From assembly GCA_035315685.1 (NCBI GenBank), contig DATFXR010000747.1:1-27074 (forward strand): 27,074 bases of DNA. The letters are read 5' to 3'. A program made the translations under genes and the position numbers. Source of the DNA: QHWK01 sp035315685 (GTDB lineage Bacteria; Acidobacteriota; Vicinamibacteria; Vicinamibacterales; CAVVIG01). The notes beneath the pieces were generated by a model, which searched no databases, was not told where the DNA came from, and worked only from the letters and a program-made list of their open reading frames with translations. Positions 13,927-20,976 of the stretch are shown here, piece by piece (within the stretch, counting starts at the first letter, position 1; every line of letters begins with the position of its first letter).

Positions 13927-16656
13927 ATGAAGCACACACTCCCAGCTCTCGCAGCATTTCTTCTCACGATTCCGGCGCTGGCTGCCGCGCAGTCGGCGTC
14001 GAGCGTGCAGTATCACGTCGTTCAGCTTGCGCCGCTGCCACAGGTAGGCTCCTGCGTGCCCACGGCCATCGCCGACGACGGTACCGTCGTCGGCTACTGC
14101 GGTACTGCCGGCGTCAATTCGACGTTGGTCGCGTGGCACAACGCCGTGCCGACCGATCTCGGTAAGTTGCCGAAGGGCACCTACGCACAGCCCTGGGCGA
14201 TCAATTCGCTCTCCGGGGTAATCGCCGGCTATGGCGACATCGGCGACATGCAGCCGAAAGCGCTGCTGATGACGCCATCCGGCGCGATTGAGGTCGATCC
14301 TTCGGGCGGAAGCAACCAGTACGCAACTGGAGTCACCGACGCCAGCGTAATCTTCGGCAACTTCTCTACCAGCGGCAACCCCGCCCTCGACAAAATGAAC
14401 CCGGTCTTCTGGATCGAGGATCTGCCCGGTCATCCGGGCAGGTTCAACCGGACGCTGCTGCCGACGGTTGGCGGCACAGTGAACGGTGCGTTCGTCCGGG
14501 CGGTGGCGCCCACCGGCCTCGCCGTCGGCGCGCTGATCAGCGACACATTCGCCGCGTCCGGCAGCACCGGTCGTGCGGGAATGTGGAACACGGATGCGGC
14601 GCACAGCCTGGCCGTACTGGACACGCTGACGGACCCCATCAACGGGAAGGCCCGCAGCGGGATCGCAAACGGCGTAAATGGAAACGGCGTAGCGGTCGGG
14701 AGCCTGTCCGGACAGGCCAACACGCTCGCGACGCTGTGGATGAACGACGCCGCGCATACCCTGGTCGTCCTCGGCGACGGCATGCTGCAGGGCGACCTCC
14801 AAGGCAACGCTTGGAGCATCAACAACGTCGGGCAGGTTGTCGGCATAAGCTCGACGACCAATATCGCCGACGCCGCAGGCCGCGCGTTCCTCTACCAGAA
14901 CGGCACGATGCTCGACCTTGCTACGCTCGTCGATCCAGCCGATGGCGTCTGGACGCTCGACAAGGCGGTCGGGATCAACAACCAGGGATGGATCATCGCC
15001 GTCGGCACGAAGAACGGCGCAACGTCAGCGGTGGTCCTGATGCCGGTGGCCGCCGGCTCCTGCTCCCCGCTGTCGATCACGCAGTCCTCGGTCAGCGGCG
15101 CCGTCGTCCAGGCCGGCTTCTCGGGCCAGGTCTCGGCGACCGGTGGCACCTCGCCGTACACGTTCGGCCTCGACAGCGGGAGCACGATGCCGCCGGGGCT
15201 GACGCTGGCGTCGAGCGGCGCGATCGCCGGCGTTCCGACGTCGGCAGGCGATTTCAGTTATGGCGTCAGCGCGACCGATTCGGCCAACTGCACCGGATCG
15301 GCCACGCTGTCGCTGCACGTCGACAAAGCGTCGCAGTCGATCGCGTTTGGCCCGCTGCCCAATCACGTCTTCGGCGACGCGCCGTTCCTCGTGAGCGCGG
15401 CCGGCGGCGCGTCCGGCCAGCCCGTGACGTTCAGCGCGGCCGGTCAATGCAGCGTCACGAATCATGAAGTGACACTGCTCGCCGCGGGCAGCTGCACCAT
15501 CACGGCGTCGCAGGCCGGCAACGCGAACTACCTCGCAGCTGCCGACGCTCCCCAGTCCTTCACGATCGCGAAGGCGTCACAGTCGATCGCCTTCGGCACG
15601 CTGGCGAACAAGACGTTTGGTGATGCGCCGTTCGCAATCAGTGCCACTGGCGGCGCCTCTGGCAATCCGGTCACGTTCGCTGCGACTGGTTCGTGCTCGG
15701 TGTCGGCCAACATCGTGACGATCACCGGCGTGGGCAGCTGCACGGTGACGGCGTCCCAGGCAGGGAACGCGAACTATCAGGCTGCGGCTGACGTTCCGCA
15801 GTCGTTCTCCATCGCCAGGGGCTCGAGTGTCGTCACCTGGGCCACTCCTGCGCCGATTACGTTCGGAACCTTGCTGGGTGCGGCGCAATTGAACGCGACG
15901 GCGAGCGTGGCCGGATCGTTCGTGTACAACCCCGCGGCCGGCACCGTGCTCCCGGCGGGAACGCAGACGTTGAGCGTGACGTTCACGCCGACGGACACCA
16001 ATCTCTCCGACTCGAGCGCGAGCGTTCAGATCGTCGTCAAGCAGGCCGTACCTGTCATCGCGTGGGCGCCGCCAGCCGATATCACCGCCGGCACGCCGCT
16101 CGGTGCGGCGCAGTTGAATGCCACGGCGAATGCTCCGGGAGCGTTTGTCTACTCCCCCGCTGCCGGCACCGTCCTGCCGGCCGGCAACGGTCAGACGCTG
16201 TCGGTGGTCTTCACCCCGACTGACGCCGCGAACTACACGTCGGCGACGGCCAGCGTGCTGATCAACGTCGTCGCTGTCGCGCCGCCGCCGCCGACCAACC
16301 CGATCGCGCCGATTCTCGATCAGTTCAACAGCGAAGGCGATCGAGTACGACTGAAAGTGCAGATCGCGCCGTCCGACTCGCCGCTGCCCGGCGCCATGCA
16401 CAACGACGACAATGACGCCGACGACTGTCAGGCGCGGGGCGTGTTCAACGCGATGAACCTGCCGCCCGGCCTGGAGATCGATCGGAAGCACGGCGTGATT
16501 CGCGGCCGGATCGGCTTCAACGCGGCCGGCGACTACCACGTGACGGTCACCTTCACCCGCGACGGCGCGACCTTCAGCCGCTCGTTCACATGGCACGTCG
16601 CCGACGTGTTCAGGCGGCACCGGCACGACGAGCGCGACGTCGCACACTATCGCTAG
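13927..16656 (+). CDS. Large secreted HAF-repeat / Ig-like repeat protein
   Basis: The 909-aa exported protein has a signal peptide ending near ALAAAQS (residues 1-21). Residues about 25-370 hold repeats of the HAF type (AI-DDG-VVGY, AINSLSGVIAGY, NVGQVVGIS), a propeller-like extracellular repeat. A putative-Ig (He_PIG) domain follows at about 377-465 (SPYTFGLDSGS-LPPGL-L-G-I-GVPTSAG). Then come two near-identical 82-residue Ig-like repeats (about 468-631) and two related repeats starting GAAQLNATA (about 634-785). A second PIG-like domain (about 791-895) ends in a His/Arg-rich tail. No catalytic motif, lipobox or sorting signal is visible. An adhesive or surface role is inference. I chose the ATG at 13927 because the signal peptide begins there; an upstream ATG at 13891 would bury it. 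A strong terminator follows. Confidence 0.85.
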   Translation: MKHTLPALAAFLLTIPALAAAQSASSVQYHVVQLAPLPQVGSCVPTAIADDGTVVGYCGTAGVNSTLVAWHNAVPTDLGKLPKGTYAQPWAINSLSGVIAGYGDIGDMQPKALLMTPSGAIEVDPSGGSNQYATGVTDASVIFGNFSTSGNPALDKMNPVFWIEDLPGHPGRFNRTLLPTVGGTVNGAFVRAVAPTGLAVGALISDTFAASGSTGRAGMWNTDAAHSLAVLDTLTDPINGKARSGIANGVNGNGVAVGSLSGQANTLATLWMNDAAHTLVVLGDGMLQGDLQGNAWSINNVGQVVGISSTTNIADAAGRAFLYQNGTMLDLATLVDPADGVWTLDKAVGINNQGWIIAVGTKNGATSAVVLMPVAAGSCSPLSITQSSVSGAVVQAGFSGQVSATGGTSPYTFGLDSGSTMPPGLTLASSGAIAGVPTSAGDFSYGVSATDSANCTGSATLSLHVDKASQSIAFGPLPNHVFGDAPFLVSAAGGASGQPVTFSAAGQCSVTNHEVTLLAAGSCTITASQAGNANYLAAADAPQSFTIAKASQSIAFGTLANKTFGDAPFAISATGGASGNPVTFAATGSCSVSANIVTITGVGSCTVTASQAGNANYQAAADVPQSFSIARGSSVVTWATPAPITFGTLLGAAQLNATASVAGSFVYNPAAGTVLPAGTQTLSVTFTPTDTNLSDSSASVQIVVKQAVPVIAWAPPADITAGTPLGAAQLNATANAPGAFVYSPAAGTVLPAGNGQTLSVVFTPTDAANYTSATASVLINVVAVAPPPPTNPIAPILDQFNSEGDRVRLKVQIAPSDSPLPGAMHNDDNDADDCQARGVFNAMNLPPGLEIDRKHGVIRGRIGFNAAGDYHVTVTFTRDGATFSRSFTWHVADVFRRHRHDERDVAHYR
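15328..15819 (+). repeat. Two tandem 246-bp repeats (82 codons) within the Ig-like region
   Basis: The unit starting GCGTCGCAGTCGATCGCG at 15328 recurs at 15574 (GCGTCACAGTCGATCGCC). Each encodes ASQSIAFG-L-N--FGDAPF--SA-GGASG-PVTF and ends ASQAGNANY-AAAD-PQSF. Differences are largely silent or conservative, indicating a fairly old tandem duplication kept in frame. Confidence 0.85.
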
Positions 16657-16681
16657 AGTCGCAGATCGTTCAGGAGTTAAC

Positions 16682-16711
16682 GGAGCGCCGCCATCGCGGC
16701 GCTCCTTTTTT
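16682..16711 (+). terminator. Rho-independent terminator after the HAF/Ig protein gene
   Basis: A 10-bp perfect stem (GGAGCGCCGC, 16682-16691, with GCGGCGCTCC, 16696-16705) with a CATC loop is followed by TTTTTT (16706-16711). It lies 25 bases after the stop codon. Confidence 0.93.
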
Positions 16712-16729
16712 GTGTCAGCGCTCCCCTCT

Positions 16730-16814
16730 AATTTCCCGCGCACGCCTCCCGGAATTCCCCAGTCGCAGACCGTGGATCACCCGCTACCTGAGATCGGGCC
16801 GCAGCCCTACCTTG
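16730..16814 (+). promoter_or_regulatory. Conserved 85-bp upstream element, copy A
   Basis: One of three ungapped copies. Here TTTCC is at 16732-16736, GAATTCCCC at 16752-16760, GGATCACCC at 16774-16782 and TACCTTG at 16808-16814. The last block resembles a -10, with TACCTG 17 bases upstream of it as a poor -35. Transcription would start near 16820 and the secreted-protein ATG is at 16862. The upstream blocks look like activator-binding sites. See copies at 19957 and 20852. Confidence 0.75.
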
Positions 16815-16861
16815 GCGAAGAGTCCGAATCGTCTCTCTCTTCACTCAAGCGAGGCCCTGCC

Positions 16862-19363
16862 ATGCATGCTGTGACCGCCCGAACTCGTTCCTCAACACAT
16901 CTCGTGTTGCTCGTGCTCGCCGTGCTGGCGGTGGCCAGTGTCGGCCTGCGCGCGCAGCTGCCGACGCCGCCAACCGCGGCGTCGCAGTTCGATATCACCG
17001 GCTTCCTGCAGAGTGCGACGCTGGATGGCGTCGGCTCTGGGTTACTGCAAGGCGGACACATTGTGGTCAACGGTCACACGGTTACTCTGCCGTCGAACAC
17101 CATCGTCATCCTGCCGGCGAACGCCCTGACCTGGGCGGAGCTCTTCACCACCGCTCCGTCGCCGTACACCAACGTGGCCACCGGCATGGCGCTGAATGAT
17201 GTGCCGACGCCGATGTCAACCTACCAGGTGCACGTGGTCGGCAACGTGGTCGCAGGCGACCTCAGGGCCGGACTCGTGACCATCTCGCAAGATGCGCTCA
17301 ACACCGGTGCCGGCTACATCAACTTCATCGACTATGCGAAGGGCGAGATCTACGTTGGCGCGGCCAACGGGGCGACCGGCGCTCGCATTGCCATCAACGA
17401 TCCGGTTGGACGCTATGGACGCGTGGTGTCGCCAGACCCGCGGTTCACCGTTGATTCGGAGAACCCGACGATCCGCAGCGTCACTGGCTATCCGATGTGC
17501 GTGCCGCGCTTTGCCGGCGCGAGTGCAGGTGTGCCGGGTGCCGACCCGCAGTGCCCGCAGAGCAACCGTCAGTTCGTGAACGGCGCGTTCTCCGGGGTCT
17601 TCACCATGTCCGGCAACTTCCCGCCGGGCAGTCCGACGGGCCCGCTCGATCCGAGGCTTCAGGCGCCGTTTGAGATCGGCGATTACGTGACTTTCGCCGG
17701 CACACTGGTCCACGATGGCGGATCCCCGACCGCCAGCCCGTGGCCCGGCGCGGCCAATACCTACATCTCTGCGCACACGATCGTGAACAACATCGCGATC
17801 TATACAGCGGCCGGTATCGATCCGGTGTACGTCGCGATCGACGTCGCGCTGCTGGGCACTGGCGGCGTGACGGCGCCTGGCGCGGCGGAGGCCGCGGTAC
17901 GCACACGCTTCGAAGGGTTCTCGACCGACGTCACCCGGAACGTTCACCTGTATGGCATTGACGTGCTCCCGACCGGCCAGACTGGCGATCGCGACTGGGG
18001 CAAGGTCGGGGTCGACAGCGGCATCGTGGCGCTGGGCGGCGCGGTCGCGGGACGCTGGCGGTTCCGTCCGCCGTGCACCGCCACCGTCGTCGGACCCGAC
18101 GCCAAAGGGTGCACGCCGCCGCCAACGGGCGTGTTCCTGCCGGCCACGCGTGAGGTGCGTGCTGTCGTAGAGAGCACGACTGGTACGGCTAATACGCGCG
18201 TCATCGCTGCCAACGGTCTCACCACCGGGCAGTACCACGCGCCGATCGGCGAGTACATCTTCCCCGAGCAGATTCCGGGGGCGCCGGTGCCGCCGGCGAA
18301 CTTCGAGACGATGCCGTTCCTGGCGTCGGGCGGGTACATGTCGGCGGGCGGATTCACGCCGAATCCAAACCTCAACGGGCCGTTCGTCCAACTGCCCGGC
18401 ACGCTGGCGCCCGGTGCGCTCAATCCCTGGGTCGCCGACGCGGCGCCGCTGCCGCCGCCGCCGATTCCACCGGGCGTGATCATCAACGGTCCATCGAGCA
18501 TCGCGTCGGGCACCACCGTGCTGTTCACGAGTACGGTGACCGTCAGTCCTGGTGCGATCGCGAGCTACGCGTGGACCGCGACGAAAGGAACGTTCAGCGC
18601 GCCAACGGCTGCGTCGACCAACTACACGGCCCCTGTCGTCACGGCGACCGAGGCGCAGACCATCACGCTGACCGTCACCGACAGCATCACCGGTCTGAGC
18701 ACCGCGCAGAGCGTGACCGTCACGATCAACGCGCCGAACCTGCCGACGGTGACGATCAACCCGGCGGGGCCGCTGTCCGTGCCAACCGGTGTGCCTCAGA
18801 CGCTGAATGCGTCGTGCACGTTCCTTGGCGTCGACCAGACCTCGAAGTGCACGTTCACGTGGACGCAGCTCCCCGGTGGCGGATTGACCGTTCTCCCGAA
18901 TCCGGTCCAGGGCAAGACGCTCAACTTCATACCAACTCTCCCGCCCGCCACGCCGGCGGCCACGATTCAGATCGCCGTGACGGCGGTGTTCAACCCGGGT
19001 GGCGGCCAGCCGCCGTCGCCGGCCTCGGCACCGCAGATCATCGTCGTGACGGTGAACCCGGTTCCGGACGTCATCACCATGACAACGGAATACCGCACCG
19101 GCAAGCAGCGGCTGCTCATCACCGCGACGACCAACGCCGTGGGTCCGAACGTCGTGCTGAGGCTCGAGCCGTATCTCACGACGACCGGCACGATCGTCGA
19201 TCCCGGTCCGCTCGGGATCATGCTGAACACGGGCGGCGGGATCTACACGCTCGACATCGTCGGTATCCAGGAGCCGGCGTTGCCGCCGGCGACGCCACTG
19301 GTCGTCATCTCGAACCTTGGCGGATCGACAGGACCGACTCAACTGCAGAGGATCCGGCAGTAG
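16862..19363 (+). CDS. Secreted protein of unknown function with PKD/Ig-like C-terminal domains
   Basis: The 833-aa exported protein has a signal peptide with a long hydrophobic core ending GLRAQ (cleavage near residue 31). Residues about 35-525 form a region I do not recognise with certainty. It starts FDITGFLQSATLDG, contains VNGHTVTLPSNTIVILPA and later LRAGLVTISQ--LNTGAGYINFIDY, and looks like a beta-rich secreted domain. A proline hinge (PPPPIPPG, about 531-538) leads to a PKD-type domain (about 539-625; YAWTATKGTF, TLTVTDS). A second Ig-like domain with a Cys pair (about 630-720) and a C-terminal beta domain (about 730-833) follow. The ATG at 16862 is chosen for GAGG 7 bases upstream and the signal peptide; the frame opens earlier at 16712, but that crosses the conserved upstream element. 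It shares that element with the peroxidase/oxidase operon, so a link to that system is likely. Confidence 0.8.
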   Translation: MHAVTARTRSSTHLVLLVLAVLAVASVGLRAQLPTPPTAASQFDITGFLQSATLDGVGSGLLQGGHIVVNGHTVTLPSNTIVILPANALTWAELFTTAPSPYTNVATGMALNDVPTPMSTYQVHVVGNVVAGDLRAGLVTISQDALNTGAGYINFIDYAKGEIYVGAANGATGARIAINDPVGRYGRVVSPDPRFTVDSENPTIRSVTGYPMCVPRFAGASAGVPGADPQCPQSNRQFVNGAFSGVFTMSGNFPPGSPTGPLDPRLQAPFEIGDYVTFAGTLVHDGGSPTASPWPGAANTYISAHTIVNNIAIYTAAGIDPVYVAIDVALLGTGGVTAPGAAEAAVRTRFEGFSTDVTRNVHLYGIDVLPTGQTGDRDWGKVGVDSGIVALGGAVAGRWRFRPPCTATVVGPDAKGCTPPPTGVFLPATREVRAVVESTTGTANTRVIAANGLTTGQYHAPIGEYIFPEQIPGAPVPPANFETMPFLASGGYMSAGGFTPNPNLNGPFVQLPGTLAPGALNPWVADAAPLPPPPIPPGVIINGPSSIASGTTVLFTSTVTVSPGAIASYAWTATKGTFSAPTAASTNYTAPVVTATEAQTITLTVTDSITGLSTAQSVTVTINAPNLPTVTINPAGPLSVPTGVPQTLNASCTFLGVDQTSKCTFTWTQLPGGGLTVLPNPVQGKTLNFIPTLPPATPAATIQIAVTAVFNPGGGQPPSPASAPQIIVVTVNPVPDVITMTTEYRTGKQRLLITATTNAVGPNVVLRLEPYLTTTGTIVDPGPLGIMLNTGGGIYTLDIVGIQEPALPPATPLVVISNLGGSTGPTQLQRIRQ

Positions 19364-19373
19364 GCGGTTCACG

Positions 19374-19413
19374 AGAGCGGTCGAAACGCGACACGTCGCG
19401 CTTCGACCGCTCT
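19374..19413 (+). terminator. Long hairpin after the PKD-type secreted protein gene
   Basis: AGAGCGGTCGAA (19374-19385) pairs perfectly with TTCGACCGCTCT (19402-19413). After a single A-C mismatch, CGCGA/TCGCG extends the inner stem. It starts 10 bases after the stop codon. There is no T-tract, so it may block exonucleases or act in Rho-dependent ending rather than as a classic terminator. Confidence 0.65.
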
Positions 19414-19481
19414 GTCACACCGTGTGGGGCGATGCCGGGATTTCAGGTTGTTGATACCCGGGTTTTCTGTGGCCGTGATAC

Positions 19482-19518
19482 GGGGAAGCTCCGACTCGAT
19501 TGAGAACGATGCTTCCCC
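19482..19518 (+). promoter_or_regulatory. Inverted repeat GGGGAAGC...GCTTCCCC upstream of the small secreted peptide
   Basis: Two perfect 8-base arms (19482-19489 and 19511-19518) flank a 21-base loop that itself contains CTC-GATT-GAG. It is 50 bases upstream of the ATG at 19569 and could be an operator or a leader hairpin. The 85-bp element found at the neighbouring genes is absent here. Confidence 0.45.
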
Positions 19519-19568
19519 TATGTTTGCTCAGTAATACGTCGAGCGATCTTTTCTTAGGAGGATAAGAC

Positions 19569-19805
19569 ATGCATAACATGAGGCGGTTTGGTGCGGCCAT
19601 GGTTCTGTCGGGGCTCGTCGCTTCCGGCATGATCGTCGGCGGCACGCGCGTCGAAGCCAAGGGCAAAGGCGGCGGCGGCGAAGGCACGGTTTGCAGCGCT
19701 CTGCTCGCGGTCATCACATACAAGTACACGAGTCCAACCATCAGAGACTACGCGACGGGCCTCTACCTTTCCTACGGTTGCGACCCCTCGTTCCTTCCCA
19801 AATAG
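19569..19805 (+). CDS. Small secreted Cys-containing peptide, unknown function
   Basis: The 78-aa product is not a family I recognise. It has a typical signal peptide (basic MHNMRR start, hydrophobic core MVLSGLVASGMIVGG, end near RVEA, about residue 30). The mature peptide of about 48 residues begins with a Lys/Gly-rich segment (KGKGGGGEG) and has exactly two cysteines (C42 and C71), which could form one disulfide or bind metal. It is tyrosine-rich (four Tyr). Translation evidence is strong: a perfect AGGAGG at 19556-19561, 7 bases before the ATG. It stands alone between two strong hairpins, in a cluster of other secreted-protein genes. Confidence 0.75.
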   Translation: MHNMRRFGAAMVLSGLVASGMIVGGTRVEAKGKGGGGEGTVCSALLAVITYKYTSPTIRDYATGLYLSYGCDPSFLPK

Positions 19806-19811
19806 ACGAAC

Positions 19812-19843
19812 GCCGTCCGGTGGTCCGGCGACCACCGGACGGC
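19812..19843 (+). terminator. Perfect 13-bp hairpin after the small peptide gene
   Basis: GCCGTCCGGTGGT (19812-19824) and ACCACCGGACGGC (19831-19843) form a flawless 13-bp stem with a 6-base loop, 6 bases after the stop codon. There is no T-run behind it. It is likely a transcript-end or stabilising structure. Confidence 0.7.
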
Positions 19844-19956
19844 ACTACTCAATCCCGCAACAGGTCGGCTCCCGCTTCGATCGATCCCGAAACAACGACA
19901 CCATTTCTCGGTCGTGCCGGTTTCGCGCGGCGAATGCCGAAGTTCGATGCGCCGAG

Positions 19957-20041
19957 TTTTTCCGTCCGGCTCCGCCGTGGATTCCCTCCGTCCGCACCGC
20001 ATAACACCCGCTTACGAGGTCTGCGGCCGAGTCTTATCTTG
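19957..20041 (+). promoter_or_regulatory. Conserved 85-bp upstream element, copy C
   Basis: TTTTTCC is at 19957-19963, GGATTCCCT at 19979-19987, GCACCGC at 19994-20000, CACCCGCTT at 20005-20013 and TATCTTG at 20035-20041. Block offsets are the same as in copies A and B. The ATG of the 162-aa secreted protein lies 105 bases downstream, leaving a long leader that contains a hairpin. The region 19806-20146 holds no gene; this element and the two hairpins are its content. Confidence 0.75.
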
Positions 20042-20098
20042 TCAGCATATTTGCCGAAGCGCTCCACGAATCGGCGCATTCGGTCGGTTCAGGAAATC

Positions 20099-20123
20099 CT
20101 GGGTCGCGACGGTTGCGACCCAG
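20099..20123 (+). promoter_or_regulatory. Leader hairpin just upstream of the SD of the 162-aa secreted protein
   Basis: CTGGGTCGC (20099-20107) and GCGACCCAG (20115-20123) form a perfect 9-bp stem with a 7-base loop, ending about 10 bases before the GAGGAA SD (20134-20139). It may stabilise the mRNA or tune its translation. Confidence 0.5.
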
Positions 20124-20146
20124 ACGAGCAAAGAGAGGAACCAGCC

Positions 20147-20635
20147 ATGACCGCAGCCACACTTCGTCAGCCACTCGTCGGAGTCGTTTTTGCCAGCGCT
20201 TTGCTCGCCCTGCCGCTGGGTGCGGCGGCGCAGACGGTTCAGCAGCCGTTCGACCTCCAGGTTGTGAATCCCTGCACGGGCAACAACCTCGTCGAAGTGA
20301 CGGGCACCGAGACTACGTCAATTGTCACGAAAGTCACCGGCAGCGGCGATCTCCATCTCGATATTTCGGACCTGTTCAAAGGCACCGGCGTCGACATTTT
20401 CGACGCGACCAAGACGTACTCGTACTCTGATAACGAGCAGTTCAGCATCACTGCGGCGGTGCCGAATGACCCGAACACGACGACCGACCTGACGTTCACC
20501 GCGAAGTTGTTCATGAAGGGCTCGAAGGCGCTCGACAACTGGACGACCAAAGCGACGATCGTGTTCAAGGTCAACGCCAACGGCGTCGTCACGAAAAGCT
20601 CCACTACGCTCTCGGGCGACGTGTGCAAGGGTTGA
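20147..20635 (+). CDS. Secreted beta-rich protein of unknown function
   Basis: The 162-aa exported protein has a signal peptide of about 29 residues (hydrophobic VGVVFASALLALPLGAAAQ). The mature part of about 133 residues alternates polar and hydrophobic residues as in a beta-sandwich. There are only two cysteines, one near the start of the mature chain (NPCTGNN) and one four residues from... the C-terminal end (GDVCKG), well placed to clamp the fold by a single disulfide. No catalytic or metal motif is visible and I do not recognise the family. The ATG at 20147 has GAGGAA 7 bases upstream. Expression would start from the conserved element at 19957-20041, shared with the peroxidase operon and the PKD-type protein. 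A strong hairpin follows the stop. Confidence 0.8.
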   Translation: MTAATLRQPLVGVVFASALLALPLGAAAQTVQQPFDLQVVNPCTGNNLVEVTGTETTSIVTKVTGSGDLHLDISDLFKGTGVDIFDATKTYSYSDNEQFSITAAVPNDPNTTTDLTFTAKLFMKGSKALDNWTTKATIVFKVNANGVVTKSSTTLSGDVCKG

Positions 20636-20644
20636 TCGACTGAC

Positions 20645-20673
20645 GCTGGCGGCGGCCTTCGGCCGCCGCCAGC
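20645..20673 (+). terminator. Perfect 13-bp GC hairpin after the 162-aa secreted protein gene
   Basis: GCTGGCGGCGGCC (20645-20657), a TTC loop and GGCCGCCGCCAGC (20661-20673) form a very stable stem 9 bases after the stop. No T-tract follows. The remaining part of the 20636-20976 gap holds only the conserved element copy B; I see no gene in it. Confidence 0.7.
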
Positions 20674-20851
20674 GCCGCGCCGACGTTCTCAATCTTCCGG
20701 CCACTCACTGCCCCACCGATCACAACCACCCACCCGAACCGCCGCCCGTAAGAGCGGCGCCGTCCTCGAGCCTGGCCGTACATCAGTAGCACCTCGATCT
20801 GCAATCGATCTGCGAACCCGACTAACGATCCGCCGATTCGCGTCCGTCGGT

Positions 20852-20936
20852 TTTTTCCCCTTCGTGTATCCATGAATTCCCCCATGTCGCACCGCGGATC
20901 ACCCACTTTCTGATTCTCACCGCCACTCGTATCTTG
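20852..20936 (+). promoter_or_regulatory. Conserved 85-bp upstream element, copy B
   Basis: TTTTTCC is at 20852-20858, GAATTCCCC at 20874-20882, GCACCGCGGATCACCC at 20889-20904, CTTTCTGA at 20906-20913 and TATCTTG at 20930-20936. TTTCTG lies 17 bases before TATCTT, a plausible weak -35/-10 pair. It precedes the diheme peroxidase ATG (20977) by 40 bases and would drive the peroxidase/oxidase/efflux operon. Confidence 0.78.
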
Positions 20937-20976
20937 GCTGACAGTTGTGCGCGACCTACTTGAAGGAGGGACGACG

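Noticed and set aside
17216..19372. A 718-codon antisense frame opposite the PKD-type secreted protein
   Set aside because: Extremely Arg-rich with no start signal or domain; the plus-strand gene has SD, signal peptide and domains.
19414..19568. A fourth copy of the 85-bp element upstream of the small peptide gene
   Set aside because: GATACCC followed by TTTTCTG resembles part of it, but ATTCCC and TATCTTG are missing at the expected offsets.
20817..20856. Rho-independent terminator ending in the T6 run at 20851-20856
   Set aside because: The upstream bases form only a mismatched or very short stem, and the T-run belongs to the conserved element, where copy C has a T-run at the same offset.
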